Assembly (NCBI GenBank): GCA_903825895.1
Contig: CAIKCI010000041.1
Location: 1-64,000, forward strand
Direction of reading: 5' to 3'
DNA from: an uncultured Actinomycetes bacterium
GTDB lineage: Bacteria > Actinomycetota > Acidimicrobiia > Acidimicrobiales > RAAP-2
DNA length: 64,000 bases
Each line of letters opens with the position of its first letter. The stretch's first letter is position 1. A program made the position numbers and the translations under genes. Of this stretch, positions 7,642-16,028 are shown one piece after another. The notes below the pieces were generated by a model, which saw only the letters and a program-made list of their open reading frames with translations, ran no database searches and had not been told where the DNA came from.

Positions 7642-9273
7642 CTAGCTTTTTTTACGAGAGAGTCGGCCAGACTTTTTCTTATCGGCCATCGCTGCGTTAT
7701 AGGCCTGCCAGCCCGGGATACCGGTTACCCCACCTCCGGCGTGGGTGGCCGAGCTTCCGTTGTAGAGACCCTTGATCGGCGTGCGGTAGTCGGCATAGCC
7801 GGGAGCCGGACGCATCGTGAAGAGTTGTTCAAGTGAGAGTTCGCCATGAAAGATGTTTCCACCAATCAAGCCGTACTCGTTCTCCATCTCCCATGGGCCA
7901 ACGACGTCGCGGTGGATCACGGATTTTTTAAAGCCTGGCGCTACTTCGTCGTAGCAGTCAACCAAACGATCGGCGTAGGCCTCGAGCTCTTCTTGGTGGG
8001 ACTCATTGGCCCAGTCTTCTGGGACCCACTGCGAGAACATCGACATGATGTGCGTACCCTCAGGGGCCAAGGTCTTGTCCCAGGTAGAAGGAATAACGCT
8101 GTCGGAGAAGGGCCGCGTGGCGGGTTTGCCGGAACGGGCTTCTTGGAAGGCCGTCTCCATGTACTCAATCGACGGCGCCATTTCAACGGAACCCGTGTGG
8201 TGCTCTTGAAGTTCGTGGCCGGGATTGGCGGTAAAGCTTGGAAGTTCTGAGAGCGCCAAGTTCACCTTCACCACACCTGAACGGGTCTTCCATCGTTCAA
8301 TGTCGGTAACAAAGTCAACAGGAAGATCACTCGCGTCGAGTTGCTCCAAGAACGCCGTCTTGGGGTGCAGCGTCGTCACGACCACCGGTGCCATAATCTC
8401 GTCGCCGTTCTCTAAGGTCACTCCAACTGCTTTGCCGCCTTTGACGATGACCTTGGCCACCTTGGTATTGAGGCGAATTTCTGCGCCAAAGCTCTTCGCT
8501 GACTTCTCCATGGCCGCAGCGACTGCACCCATCCCGCCTTCTGGAAAGCCCCAACTCCCTAAGTGGCCGTCGCCAACATCACCAATCGAGTGGTGCGCCA
8601 TGACGTAGGCCGTTCCTGGCTCCATGGGTCCAGCCCACGTTCCGATGACGCCGTTAACGGCCAGAGGTGCTTTGACCTGCCAGCTTTCGAACCAGTCGTC
8701 AAGGAGATCAGAGATACTCATGGTGAACAATCGGGTGATGTCGGCAATGGTTCGCACATCAAGCCCACGGTGCTTCCAGGCCAATTGCAGCGTGTCTTTC
8801 AGATCCGAGGGTTTACGTGAGCCGATGTTTGGTGGAACTTTCAACAAGAGCGGACTAAGCACGTCGGCCAAGCCGCCGAGCCAGGCGTCCCACTTCGGCA
8901 TGGCCTCAGCATCTTTTTTGGAAAACTTGGCGATTGAGTCGTAGTTCCGCTTGGCGTCATCGGCGAAAAGCGTAATTGAGCCGCCTTCGGGGAATGCTTG
9001 GTAGTAGGGACCCATGGCGTGGACCTTGTAGCCATGGCGCTCGAGTTGTAGTTCGTTCATGATGGTCGGAGGAAGCAGACTCATCACGTAGGACAGTCGA
9101 GTCACCTTGAATTCTGGAGCATCGGGCCACGGCGAGTCAGTCGTTGCGGCGCCACCTGTTTTGTAGCGACTCTCGAGAATCACCGTCTTTGCTCCTGAGC
9201 GAGCAAGGTAAGCACCGGAAACTAATCCGTTGTGGCCCCCACCAATCACAATTGCGTCGTAGGACTCTGCCAT
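7642..9273 (-). CDS. Phytoene-desaturase/PYROXD2-like FAD oxidoreductase
   Basis: The 543-residue flavoprotein has an N-terminal FAD dinucleotide fold (AIVIGGGHNGLVSGAYLARSG, then ILESRYKTGGAA) and a C-terminal FAD-closing segment around 'LYNGSSATHAGGGVTGIPGWQAYNAA'. This pattern is typical of the CrtO/PYROXD2 branch of the phytoene-desaturase superfamily. Members are often labelled carotenoid ketolases, but many sit in catabolic operons with unknown substrates. No carotenoid genes are nearby. Here it leads an operon with the ADP-forming acyl-CoA synthetase and is divergent from a TetR regulator, with a dyad operator between them. I favour a role in oxidising a small catabolic substrate, with low certainty. 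Confidence 0.85.
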   Translation of the reverse strand: MAESYDAIVIGGGHNGLVSGAYLARSGAKTVILESRYKTGGAATTDSPWPDAPEFKVTRLSYVMSLLPPTIMNELQLERHGYKVHAMGPYYQAFPEGGSITLFADDAKRNYDSIAKFSKKDAEAMPKWDAWLGGLADVLSPLLLKVPPNIGSRKPSDLKDTLQLAWKHRGLDVRTIADITRLFTMSISDLLDDWFESWQVKAPLAVNGVIGTWAGPMEPGTAYVMAHHSIGDVGDGHLGSWGFPEGGMGAVAAAMEKSAKSFGAEIRLNTKVAKVIVKGGKAVGVTLENGDEIMAPVVVTTLHPKTAFLEQLDASDLPVDFVTDIERWKTRSGVVKVNLALSELPSFTANPGHELQEHHTGSVEMAPSIEYMETAFQEARSGKPATRPFSDSVIPSTWDKTLAPEGTHIMSMFSQWVPEDWANESHQEELEAYADRLVDCYDEVAPGFKKSVIHRDVVGPWEMENEYGLIGGNIFHGELSLEQLFTMRPAPGYADYRTPIKGLYNGSSATHAGGGVTGIPGWQAYNAAMADKKKSGRLSRKKS

Positions 9274-9318
9274 TTCGCTACCCCCAAAATCTCACAAGTA
9301 CGTCAAATTCTCGTATTT

Positions 9319-9336
9319 ACTGAATGACCATTCAGC
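9319..9336. promoter_or_regulatory. Dyad operator between the FAD oxidoreductase and tetR genes
   Basis: ACTGAATGACCATTCAGC contains arms CTGAATG and CATTCAG around a 2-base centre, a near-perfect palindrome of the kind bound by TetR-family repressors. It lies 46 bases before the oxidoreductase start and about 100 bases before tetR, so it could control both genes. Related sites occur at 15916, 22338 and 24715. Confidence 0.65.
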
Positions 9337-9436
9337 ATAATTGCTTCTCACCAGAAGGGCAAAAGGTTTCCCTCCTGCGCTGAGCGATAGCGTAGGGAGG
9401 GGAAAGAAACCCACGCCCACAACGGAAAGACCCACG

Positions 9437-10087
9437 GTGACCGTCAGCGAAGAGATCACGACCGAACAAGGAGAGCTGCGAAAGAGCGAACTTGTCCAAG
9501 CGGCTCTCGAGATCATTGCTGAGCGCGGCTTCGCTGAAACCCGGATCGCCGACGTCGCCAAACGCGCAGGAACGTCCCCGGCCTTGGTCATCTACTACTT
9601 CAAAACGAAAGCTGTTCTGCTCACCGAAGCGATGCGGCGAGCAGAAGATCAGTGGTACGAAAGCGGCGCCGCACAGGTCGCCGCATTCGACAAGGCTAGC
9701 GAGCAGCTTGAAGAAATCGTGGCCATGGTCTGCCTCCCCCAGCACAGCGCGAGTGCCTCAGACTCGTGGTCGTTGTGGCTGGATCTCTGGGCGCAGTCGG
9801 CGCGCAACCCTGAGGTGGCGGCCGTGCGAAAAGAGTTCGACGAGCACTGGCGAACCACACTGAGTGACATCGTCCTCAAGGGCCAACAGCAACAAGAGTT
9901 CACCCACGTTGATTCGCGAGAGTTCGCCATTATCTTCTCTGCACTGCTTGATGGCCTGGCAATTCAAATCGCCCTCGACGATCCGGTGGTGACGAATCAA
10001 GAAGCCTTTGAAATCTCCATGCGATTCGCGAGTCAATCGCTGGGCTTCTCCTGGAACGCTTCGCAGGCACGTCATTCTTCGATCTGA
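9437..10087 (+). CDS. TetR/AcrR-family transcriptional regulator
   Basis: A 216-residue TetR regulator with an N-terminal helix-turn-helix domain: 'ELVQAALEIIAERGFAETRIADVAKRAGTSPALVIYYFKTKAVLL' is the textbook TetR pattern. A helical ligand-binding domain follows with W-rich segments ('SWSLWLDLWAQSARNPEVAAVRKEFDEHWR'). This C-terminal pattern is common in the BetI-like branch. I place the start at GTG 9437 (GGAAAGA a few bases upstream), not at in-frame codons back to 9341, because that gives normal family length and keeps the operator outside the gene. It probably represses the divergent oxidoreductase and perhaps the wider island through the recurring dyad. Confidence 0.92.
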   Translation: MTVSEEITTEQGELRKSELVQAALEIIAERGFAETRIADVAKRAGTSPALVIYYFKTKAVLLTEAMRRAEDQWYESGAAQVAAFDKASEQLEEIVAMVCLPQHSASASDSWSLWLDLWAQSARNPEVAAVRKEFDEHWRTTLSDIVLKGQQQQEFTHVDSREFAIIFSALLDGLAIQIALDDPVVTNQEAFEISMRFASQSLGFSWNASQARHSSI

Positions 10088-10119
10088 AATCGCCGAAGCA
10101 GTTCTCAGTGGAAATAGTG

Positions 10120-10145
10120 GTGGGTTCTCTCTAGACTGAACCCAC
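10120..10145. promoter_or_regulatory. Inverted repeat upstream of the ABC ATPase gene
   Basis: GTGGGTTC (10120-10127) and GAACCCAC (10138-10145) flank a 10-base centre that contains TAGACT, a possible -10 element. It sits about 30 bases after the tetR stop and 40 bases before the ATPase start. It could be the tetR terminator hairpin or an operator over the ATPase promoter. There is no T run after it, which slightly favours an operator. Confidence 0.4.
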
Positions 10146-10186
10146 GTTCAATCTGGTGAATTTCACGAGTGAACGGAGGGGGTTCT

Positions 10187-11275
10187 ATGTCCGGGGGAGC
10201 AGTCACACTCGTCACACTGACGAAAACATTCGATGACGTCGACGCAGTTGCAGGAATTGACCTGTCGGTTGAAGCGGGAGAGTTCTTTTCTATTCTCGGA
10301 CCTTCGGGTTGCGGGAAGACCACCACGCTACGGCTGATCGCCGGGTTTGATGAGCCGACCTCTGGACAGATTCTCCTTGACGGTGTGGACGTGGCCGACT
10401 TGCCGCCGAATAAGCGCAACGTGAATACGGTCTTCCAGAGTTATGCCCTCTTCCCTTTTCTTACCGTCGAAGAAAACGTGGCCTTTGGTCTCAAGATGCA
10501 AAAGATTTCCAAAACAGAGACCGCGGATCGTGTGGCCGCAGCTCTGACTCTGGTTCGTTTGACTGGCTTCGAGCGTCGACGGCCGAACCAACTCTCTGGT
10601 GGCCAACAACAGCGTGTCGCATTAGCTCGTGCGCTGATTCTCAATCCATCGGTCCTTCTCCTCGATGAACCGCTCGGTGCGCTTGATGCAAAACTGCGCC
10701 GTGAACTCCAAGTTGAACTCAAAGCCCTGCAACAAGAGATCGGCATCACCTTCCTCTACGTCACTCACGACCAGGAAGAGGCCTTAACGATGTCGGACCG
10801 ACTCGCCGTGATGGAGAAGGGGAAGATCTCTCAGGTCGGCACCCCGGTCGATGTCTATGAAGAGCCCGCCAACGCGTATGTCGCTGACTTCCTCGGGATC
10901 TCCAACCTTATGGATGGCGTGGCAACGTCCTCATCGCCCCAAGGCTGCACAGTAAAACTCGGAGACTTCACTCTCACCGCCCAAGGTGGACAGAAAGACT
11001 GCGCTGGGGCAGTGCGCTTATCAATTCGACCCGAACGTGTGGCCTTGCGCCCTTATGATGAAACCGGCGAAAACTTGGTTCCCGCAATGGTGGAGCGATT
11101 GACCTATCTCGGTTCGGCCACGCAAATCTTTGTCCGCTTGGCCGATGGGTCACTGATGCAAGCACTCGTGCAGAACACTGGCGAAGATCTCACGCTTGCC
11201 CAAGGAACGGCAGTACAGGTCTTCTTGCCACCGGCATCGCTGCGGGTCCTCGGCCCGCCAGTCGACGATCACTAA
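10187..11275 (+). CDS. PotA-type ABC transporter ATPase
   Basis: The 362-residue ATPase of a polyamine/opine-type importer has Walker [11 protein letters not shown]-loop at '[13 protein letters not shown]', signature LSGGQQQR, Walker [13 protein letters not shown], the switch histidine in 'YVTHDQEEA', and a C-terminal TOBE domain (from about residue 250). The start is the ATG at 10187 because GGAGGGGG stands 6 bases upstream. Its stop overlaps by four bases the stop of the converging permease gene. The membrane and binding subunits are therefore encoded on the opposite strand, an unusual layout. Substrate preference cannot be read from the ATPase. Confidence 0.95.
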   Translation: MSGGAVTLVTLTKTFDDVDAVAGIDLSVEAGEFFSILGPSGCGKTTTLRLIAGFDEPTSGQILLDGVDVADLPPNKRNVNTVFQSYALFPFLTVEENVAFGLKMQKISKTETADRVAAALTLVRLTGFERRRPNQLSGGQQQRVALARALILNPSVLLLDEPLGALDAKLRRELQVELKALQQEIGITFLYVTHDQEEALTMSDRLAVMEKGKISQVGTPVDVYEEPANAYVADFLGISNLMDGVATSSSPQGCTVKLGDFTLTAQGGQKDCAGAVRLSIRPERVALRPYDETGENLVPAMVERLTYLGSATQIFVRLADGSLMQALVQNTGEDLTLAQGTAVQVFLPPASLRVLGPPVDDH

Positions 11276-12192
11276 AGACCGGTAATCGACTCCAGCGCTT
11301 GGCTTCGTCCGGCCCCTCGCTCTCCACGGGTAATCCAGCGATAGCCAAGAAAGCCAACGGCTGCTGCGACCAGGGAGAAGAGCAACATCAAGCTTGCTAA
11401 GGCATTGAGTTGCGGGCCACTTTGGCCGCCGTGGGTTGATGAGTAGATAAAGACCGACATCGGCTCAGTATTCGCTGAACTTGATAACAAGTTGCAGATC
11501 ACGAAATCATCAACGCAGGTTGCAAAGACCAGCACGGTTGAAGCGAAGATAGCCGGCATCAACATCGGCAAGAGCACACGACGTAAGGACTGCAGGCGCG
11601 AACACCCCAAGTCGGCGGCCGCCTCTTCATAGGCCGGGCCGATCGACGAGAGTCTGGCGAAAATAATGATGGCCGGCCAGGAGATATTCCAGGTCACCAG
11701 TCCCAAAATCTGCGCCGAAGTACCAAGATCAACAAACGTGAATAGCTGAGTAAAGACAAAGAAGAAGGCGATACCAAAGATCAATTCAGGGATGACATAG
11801 GAGAACACCATGACGAAATTGAACGTCACCGAGGTCTTTGAACGCCAGCGGTGAATACCAATCCCGAAGGCTACGCCCACGATCATCGTAAGAATCGTTG
11901 AGATAATCGCTAGGCGCAAGGTCTGTTCGATAGCGCTACGAAAGACGGGGTTCTCAAAGACCGAGTTCGTGGTACTCCCCCAATACCAGCGCGTTGAAAA
12001 ACCTTCCCAGGAGCTATCCGACTTTCCGTTGTTGAACGAGAAGATGACGGCAATAACAATCGGGACGATCGACCACACGAGATAGGCCCACGTGAAGGCT
12101 TCCAGAACCACAGGCTTTCGCCATGGGTTCTTCCTCCACGACCGCCGCTTGGTCGCTGGGGTCATCACTTCAGAATCTAGGACTGCCGTCAC
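11272..12192 (-). CDS. PotC-type ABC transporter permease
   Basis: The 306-residue permease of the spermidine/putrescine importer family has about six membrane helices. The cytosolic coupling loop 'YEEAAADLGCSRLQSLRRVLLPMLMPAI' matches the EAA motif (EAAxxLG) that docks on the ATPase. It follows the PotB-type gene with no gap (12192/12193), so the two are co-transcribed. The last gene of a PotD-PotB-PotC run, it ends overlapping the convergent ATPase gene. Together the four genes make a complete importer for a small cationic or zwitterionic amine; the exact ligand is unknown. Confidence 0.93.
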   Translation of the reverse strand: MTAVLDSEVMTPATKRRSWRKNPWRKPVVLEAFTWAYLVWSIVPIVIAVIFSFNNGKSDSSWEGFSTRWYWGSTTNSVFENPVFRSAIEQTLRLAIISTILTMIVGVAFGIGIHRWRSKTSVTFNFVMVFSYVIPELIFGIAFFFVFTQLFTFVDLGTSAQILGLVTWNISWPAIIIFARLSSIGPAYEEAAADLGCSRLQSLRRVLLPMLMPAIFASTVLVFATCVDDFVICNLLSSSANTEPMSVFIYSSTHGGQSGPQLNALASLMLLFSLVAAAVGFLGYRWITRGERGAGRSQALESITGL

Positions 12193-13149
12193 CTACATCA
12201 CCGAGTCCTCGCTGTGGCGAGACTGCCACACGTAATAGAGGATGGGAACGAGCAAGATCACTAAGAGAAAGAGGGAAAGAACCGCTCCTTCGGACTGAAG
12301 GCTCGTCGTCAAGAGTTGGGCGTCGATGACGTTACCGATCATGGACGTTGCCACATTGCCCGAGAGCATCTGGTTGGTGAAGTAGTCACCAATCATGGGA
12401 AGGAAGGTAATCAACATCCCGGTGATAATGGCCGGGCGACTCAGGCGCAAGGTGATCGTCACAAAGGTTTGCGTCCGAGAGAGCCCGAGGTCTCGACCGG
12501 CTTCAATGAGACGCTGATCGATTCGGTCAAGGCCGGCGTAGAGCACCAAAATCAAATAGGGAATGTAGCCATAGACCAAGCCCAAAACAACAGTGACCGA
12601 CTTACCCCCAAGCCAGTTCACCGGCGCAGAGATCACATGGAGATTCACTAACGCCTTGTTGATGTAGCCGTTTGTTTGGAGAAGATCGATCCAGGCCAGC
12701 ATCCGCATCATGTAGCTAATCCAGAACGGGGCAATCATGAGGGCTAAAAAGAGACCTTTGCGTTTTCCGGCAAAGCGCGCCACAAAGTACGCCGCCGGAT
12801 AGGCGATCAGTAACGACAAGATCGATGCGATGACAACGTAGACCACCGTACGTCCAAGAATCGGCCCGATGAACGAGGTTGGTCCCACGAAGTCGTGATA
12901 GACGGCAACGTAGTTCGCTCCTGACCATGCAAACGGATTCCAAACAGGAACCGGTGAGTTAAAGATCGGGTTGAGATGGCCACCAGCCACCGCAAAGATC
13001 GTGTACATCGGCACAATGAACAAGAAGACAAGCCACAAGATTCCCGGGACGGCAAAGGCGGCCCATCCCATCGAGATCCGTCGTTGACGCGCGGTCTTTG
13101 CTGGTGGTGACGCGGTGATCACCTTTGGCTTCTCCGGAGTCATCGTCAT
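12193..13149 (-). CDS. PotB-type ABC transporter permease
   Basis: The 318-residue permease has an N-terminal helix ('MGWAAFAVPGILWLVFLFIVPMYTIF'), further membrane segments and a coupling loop 'QRLIEAGRDLGLSRTQTFVTITLRLSRPAI' (EAG..LG form of the EAA motif). It is the typical first permease of PotABCD importers. It begins immediately after the binding-protein gene stop (13150/13149) and runs directly into the PotC-type gene. The extended cytosolic N terminus ('MTMTPEKPKVITASPPAKTARQRR') is longer than usual. Confidence 0.93.
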   Translation of the reverse strand: MTMTPEKPKVITASPPAKTARQRRISMGWAAFAVPGILWLVFLFIVPMYTIFAVAGGHLNPIFNSPVPVWNPFAWSGANYVAVYHDFVGPTSFIGPILGRTVVYVVIASILSLLIAYPAAYFVARFAGKRKGLFLALMIAPFWISYMMRMLAWIDLLQTNGYINKALVNLHVISAPVNWLGGKSVTVVLGLVYGYIPYLILVLYAGLDRIDQRLIEAGRDLGLSRTQTFVTITLRLSRPAIITGMLITFLPMIGDYFTNQMLSGNVATSMIGNVIDAQLLTTSLQSEGAVLSLFLLVILLVPILYYVWQSRHSEDSVM

Positions 13150-14403
13150 TTAGATTCCCCCACTGACTCGCAACCAGTTCTGCTGATACTGCGCATCGAC
13201 TTGGGGGTCAAGGGCAAGTTCACGGACGCCGTTGTTGAAGTCAGACTCGCGCACCACGGTTGACGTGAGGTTGGGAGGAATGATTCCTTCAGCGATCAGC
13301 CGAGACGGCGTCATTCCGTTAATTGGTTGCATGTAACCCGTATAGGACATGTTCTCGATGGCATTGTTCAAATCCAAGAGATCATTAATCAAGAGGTGCG
13401 CCAGTACGGGGTTCTGTCCGGCCTTGAGATTGACCATCAGGTCATTGTTGATCGGACCTTTCCCGTTCGGCGGAAACCAATAGCCGATCGTGTCGATCGA
13501 CTGTCCTTTGGGTAAGTACTGCCAACTCGAGGCCATGTCACCGGACCAGGCTTCGTGGATCCAGGCCTGGCCAGAGGGAATATTCACATAGTCGTTATTG
13601 TCGATCTGGGTCGAGACCAGCGAGTTCAACTCAATCAGTGAGTTCGTTGACGTCGCCATTTGACCGAGGTCAGTCGTGTTCAGGTCGTAAAGATGATTTT
13701 TTAACATCCCCAAGGCTGCGGCTTCTCGATAGTCATCGAGGATCCCGACGCGACCTTTGTACTTTGCGTTCCATGGCATCGCCCACCCATTGGCCATGTC
13801 GTAAGGGTTCTCGTTCACTAAGTCTTTGCGCCATCCAATACCAGTCGTGAAGATTGTGTACGGCGTCGAGTAGCGCCACTCTTGGTCGTAGAAGGGATTG
13901 GTGAATGCGTTCCAAGCTTGAGAGATATTCGGGATATAAGAGTGGTTCAGCGGCCGAATCAGCTCTGATTCTGTCAACGGTCCGATCAAATCAATAGTGG
14001 GGAAGAAGACGTCATAGTCCATCTGCCCACTTGAAAGCTTGGACATTGCTTCTGCGGTGTTGTTGAACGTGGATACCTGCACTTGGCAGTTGTATTTCTT
14101 GGCAAAATTATTCAGGACCTTTTGGTTGACGTAGGCCACCCAGCAGTACAACTTGAGGGTAGCTCCGCTTTCGGGTGAGCGACCATTGGCGATTGCTGGA
14201 TTCGACGAAGACAAAGGCCACGTCACGGGATTGTTGACCCGAGGCAGGGGGATACTTTGCGTTGAGGAAGCGCCCGATGTCGCACCGTTACCGCAAGCAG
14301 CCAGTCCTAAGCCTGCGCCGGCCAGACCCGCAGCCGTTAAAAAGGTTCGACGAGAAAAAGGATTAGAGCCTTCGGGAAAGCGCTGTCGGGGATGTGATGC
14401 CAC
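13150..14403 (-). CDS. PotD-type substrate-binding lipoprotein
   Basis: The 417-residue extracytoplasmic solute-binding protein belongs to the spermidine/putrescine-binding (PotD) group. The N terminus has a Tat-like SRRTFL (R18 R19) followed by a hydrophobic stretch and a lipobox ending LAAC37, so it should be exported folded and anchored as a lipoprotein. Family segments include 'LKLYCWVAYVNQKVLNNFAKKYNCQVQVSTF' and 'YDVFFPTIDLIGPL'. The start is a GTG preceded by a G-rich site (GGGGGGGAGGG). The gene follows the class III aminotransferase by about 100 bases on the same strand, suggesting import and transamination of the same amine. Confidence 0.92.
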   Translation of the reverse strand: MASHPRQRFPEGSNPFSRRTFLTAAGLAGAGLGLAACGNGATSGASSTQSIPLPRVNNPVTWPLSSSNPAIANGRSPESGATLKLYCWVAYVNQKVLNNFAKKYNCQVQVSTFNNTAEAMSKLSSGQMDYDVFFPTIDLIGPLTESELIRPLNHSYIPNISQAWNAFTNPFYDQEWRYSTPYTIFTTGIGWRKDLVNENPYDMANGWAMPWNAKYKGRVGILDDYREAAALGMLKNHLYDLNTTDLGQMATSTNSLIELNSLVSTQIDNNDYVNIPSGQAWIHEAWSGDMASSWQYLPKGQSIDTIGYWFPPNGKGPINNDLMVNLKAGQNPVLAHLLINDLLDLNNAIENMSYTGYMQPINGMTPSRLIAEGIIPPNLTSTVVRESDFNNGVRELALDPQVDAQYQQNWLRVSGGI

Positions 14404-14506
14404 GCTGGCTTTCCCTCCCCCCCGGGTTCTTCTTTTTTCGATCGATTCGTAAAGACTGACCTACCTGATTCAAGCACTCAACGACTTTCGCCGCAATCGC
14501 GCCGAC

Positions 14507-15877
14507 TTATCTCGTCAGCCCCTCGGCCAAGAGCGTGAAGTTGCCAAGAAAACGGTCAATATCTTCTTCATCGTGCTGAACAGAAATCAACCACTGCTCC
14601 ATTTTCCCCCACGGTGGCAAAAAGACGTTGTTGTTGAGCTGCGTCAACCAGTGCGCATGATTGAACCGATCGTCAATACCGAGGAATCCCCGATAGTTAC
14701 GAACTCGATCGTTTTGGAATACCACACAACCTTTGGCCCCGACTGAAACGACATGCGCATCGAGTCCATAGGAAGCAATGGTGGTCTCAAGGCCGAGCAC
14801 GACCCGATCTTGAAGTTCTTGCAACTTCACATGGACTTGTGGCGTCAAGACGTCGTGCAACATCGCATAGGTCGCCGCCATTGCCATCGCATTCCCATTA
14901 AACGTTCCCACCATCTCATAGCCGCCTTCGGCCACAAAACCCATGACGTCTTCACTTCCACCAACGGCCGCTGACGGAATGCCGCCACCAATTGCTTTGG
15001 CTAAACAGATCACGTCAGGCGTGACTCCGGTCACCCCGGTTGCACCACCGGGGCCTGCGGTAAGGCCTGTCTTGACTTCATCGAAGGTCAAGAGTGCACC
15101 ATGTTCATGCAAGAGCGCTTTGACCCCGGCCAAGTAGCCCTCATCGGGAGGGATGATGCCGGCGTTCATCATGATCGGTTCGATAATCATTCCAGCGATC
15201 TGGCCTGGGTGTTGTTCGAGAACACGACGGAGTCCGTCGAGATCATTAAACGAGACCACCAAAGTCTTCTCAGTAATCGCACGGGGAATTCCCGCGCTAC
15301 TCGGCACGCTATTGGGGAACGCAGCCGAGCCGATCTCGTCTTCTTCAGGCAGCACCGAGACCTGTACCGAATCATGATGCCCGTGATAACAACCTTCGAC
15401 TTTGATGATGAGGTCTCGACCCGTGAACGCCCGCATGAGATGAATCGCATCCATCGTCGCTTCAGTTCCCGAGTTCATGTAGCGCCAAAGAGGGAGCCCG
15501 AAGCGATCGGTGAGAAGGTCGGCAACGTCAATTGCCCGCTCCGATGGTTGCGCAAAATGCGTACCTCGAGTGACTTGGTGCTGCACGGCGTCAATAATCG
15601 CCGGATGTGCGTGACCGGCCAGGCCCGCCCCGTAACCACCGTGGAGGTCAACATACTCATTTCCATCAACGTCGTAGATCTTCGAGCCCGTTCCGTGGCT
15701 CATCCAGATCGCCTGGGGTTGAGTGATTTGCCAACTCGACGTCACGCCACCAGCCATCACGCCGCTTGCTCGCTCTCGCATTGAGCGCGAGAGGGGTTGG
15801 CGGGAGACAAACGTTGCCGACTCAGCGGCAATTAACTCGTCAAGCTGGGTAGAACGGAGATCTTGTTGAATAGTCAC
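14507..15877 (-). CDS. Class III PLP aminotransferase (glutamate-1-semialdehyde-mutase-like)
   Basis: A 456-residue fold-type I enzyme. It shows 'YMNSGTEATMDAIHLMRAFTGRDLIIKVEGCYHGHHDS', as in glutamate-1-semialdehyde aminomutase and related omega-aminotransferases, then 'LLTFDEVKTGL' and LAKAIGGG with the PLP-binding lysine. The N-terminal extension and catabolic context argue against a haem role. I choose the GTG at 15877 (site GGAAGGGG just upstream) over the ATG at 15913. A TetR-type dyad at 15916-15933 lies just upstream. With the following PotDBC genes it probably transaminates the imported amine or amino acid to an aldehyde or keto acid. Confidence 0.88.
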   Translation of the reverse strand: MTIQQDLRSTQLDELIAAESATFVSRQPLSRSMRERASGVMAGGVTSSWQITQPQAIWMSHGTGSKIYDVDGNEYVDLHGGYGAGLAGHAHPAIIDAVQHQVTRGTHFAQPSERAIDVADLLTDRFGLPLWRYMNSGTEATMDAIHLMRAFTGRDLIIKVEGCYHGHHDSVQVSVLPEEDEIGSAAFPNSVPSSAGIPRAITEKTLVVSFNDLDGLRRVLEQHPGQIAGMIIEPIMMNAGIIPPDEGYLAGVKALLHEHGALLTFDEVKTGLTAGPGGATGVTGVTPDVICLAKAIGGGIPSAAVGGSEDVMGFVAEGGYEMVGTFNGNAMAMAATYAMLHDVLTPQVHVKLQELQDRVVLGLETTIASYGLDAHVVSVGAKGCVVFQNDRVRNYRGFLGIDDRFNHAHWLTQLNNNVFLPPWGKMEQWLISVQHDEEDIDRFLGNFTLLAEGLTR

Positions 15878-15915
15878 GTTTCCCCTTCCTGGCCACATCA
15901 CTGAACGAAACATTG

Positions 15916-15933
15916 ACTGACTGACTGTTCAGT
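15916..15933 (-). promoter_or_regulatory. Dyad operator upstream of the aminotransferase gene
   Basis: On the minus strand ACTGAACAGTCAGTCAGT, which offers both ACTGA-N4-TCAGT and ACTGA-N8-TCAGT dyads. It is 39 bases upstream of the chosen GTG. It is nearly the same as the site at 24715 and related to the tetR-proximal site at 9319, so shared TetR control is likely. Confidence 0.6.
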
Positions 15934-16028
15934 TTACTCATTTCCCTGCCAAGTGTTTGTCTTTTGGCTGAAAACTGGCAAAACGTGCCTCCTCCCCAGA
16001 ATGCCGAAGGCGGACGGACCCCTCACCC

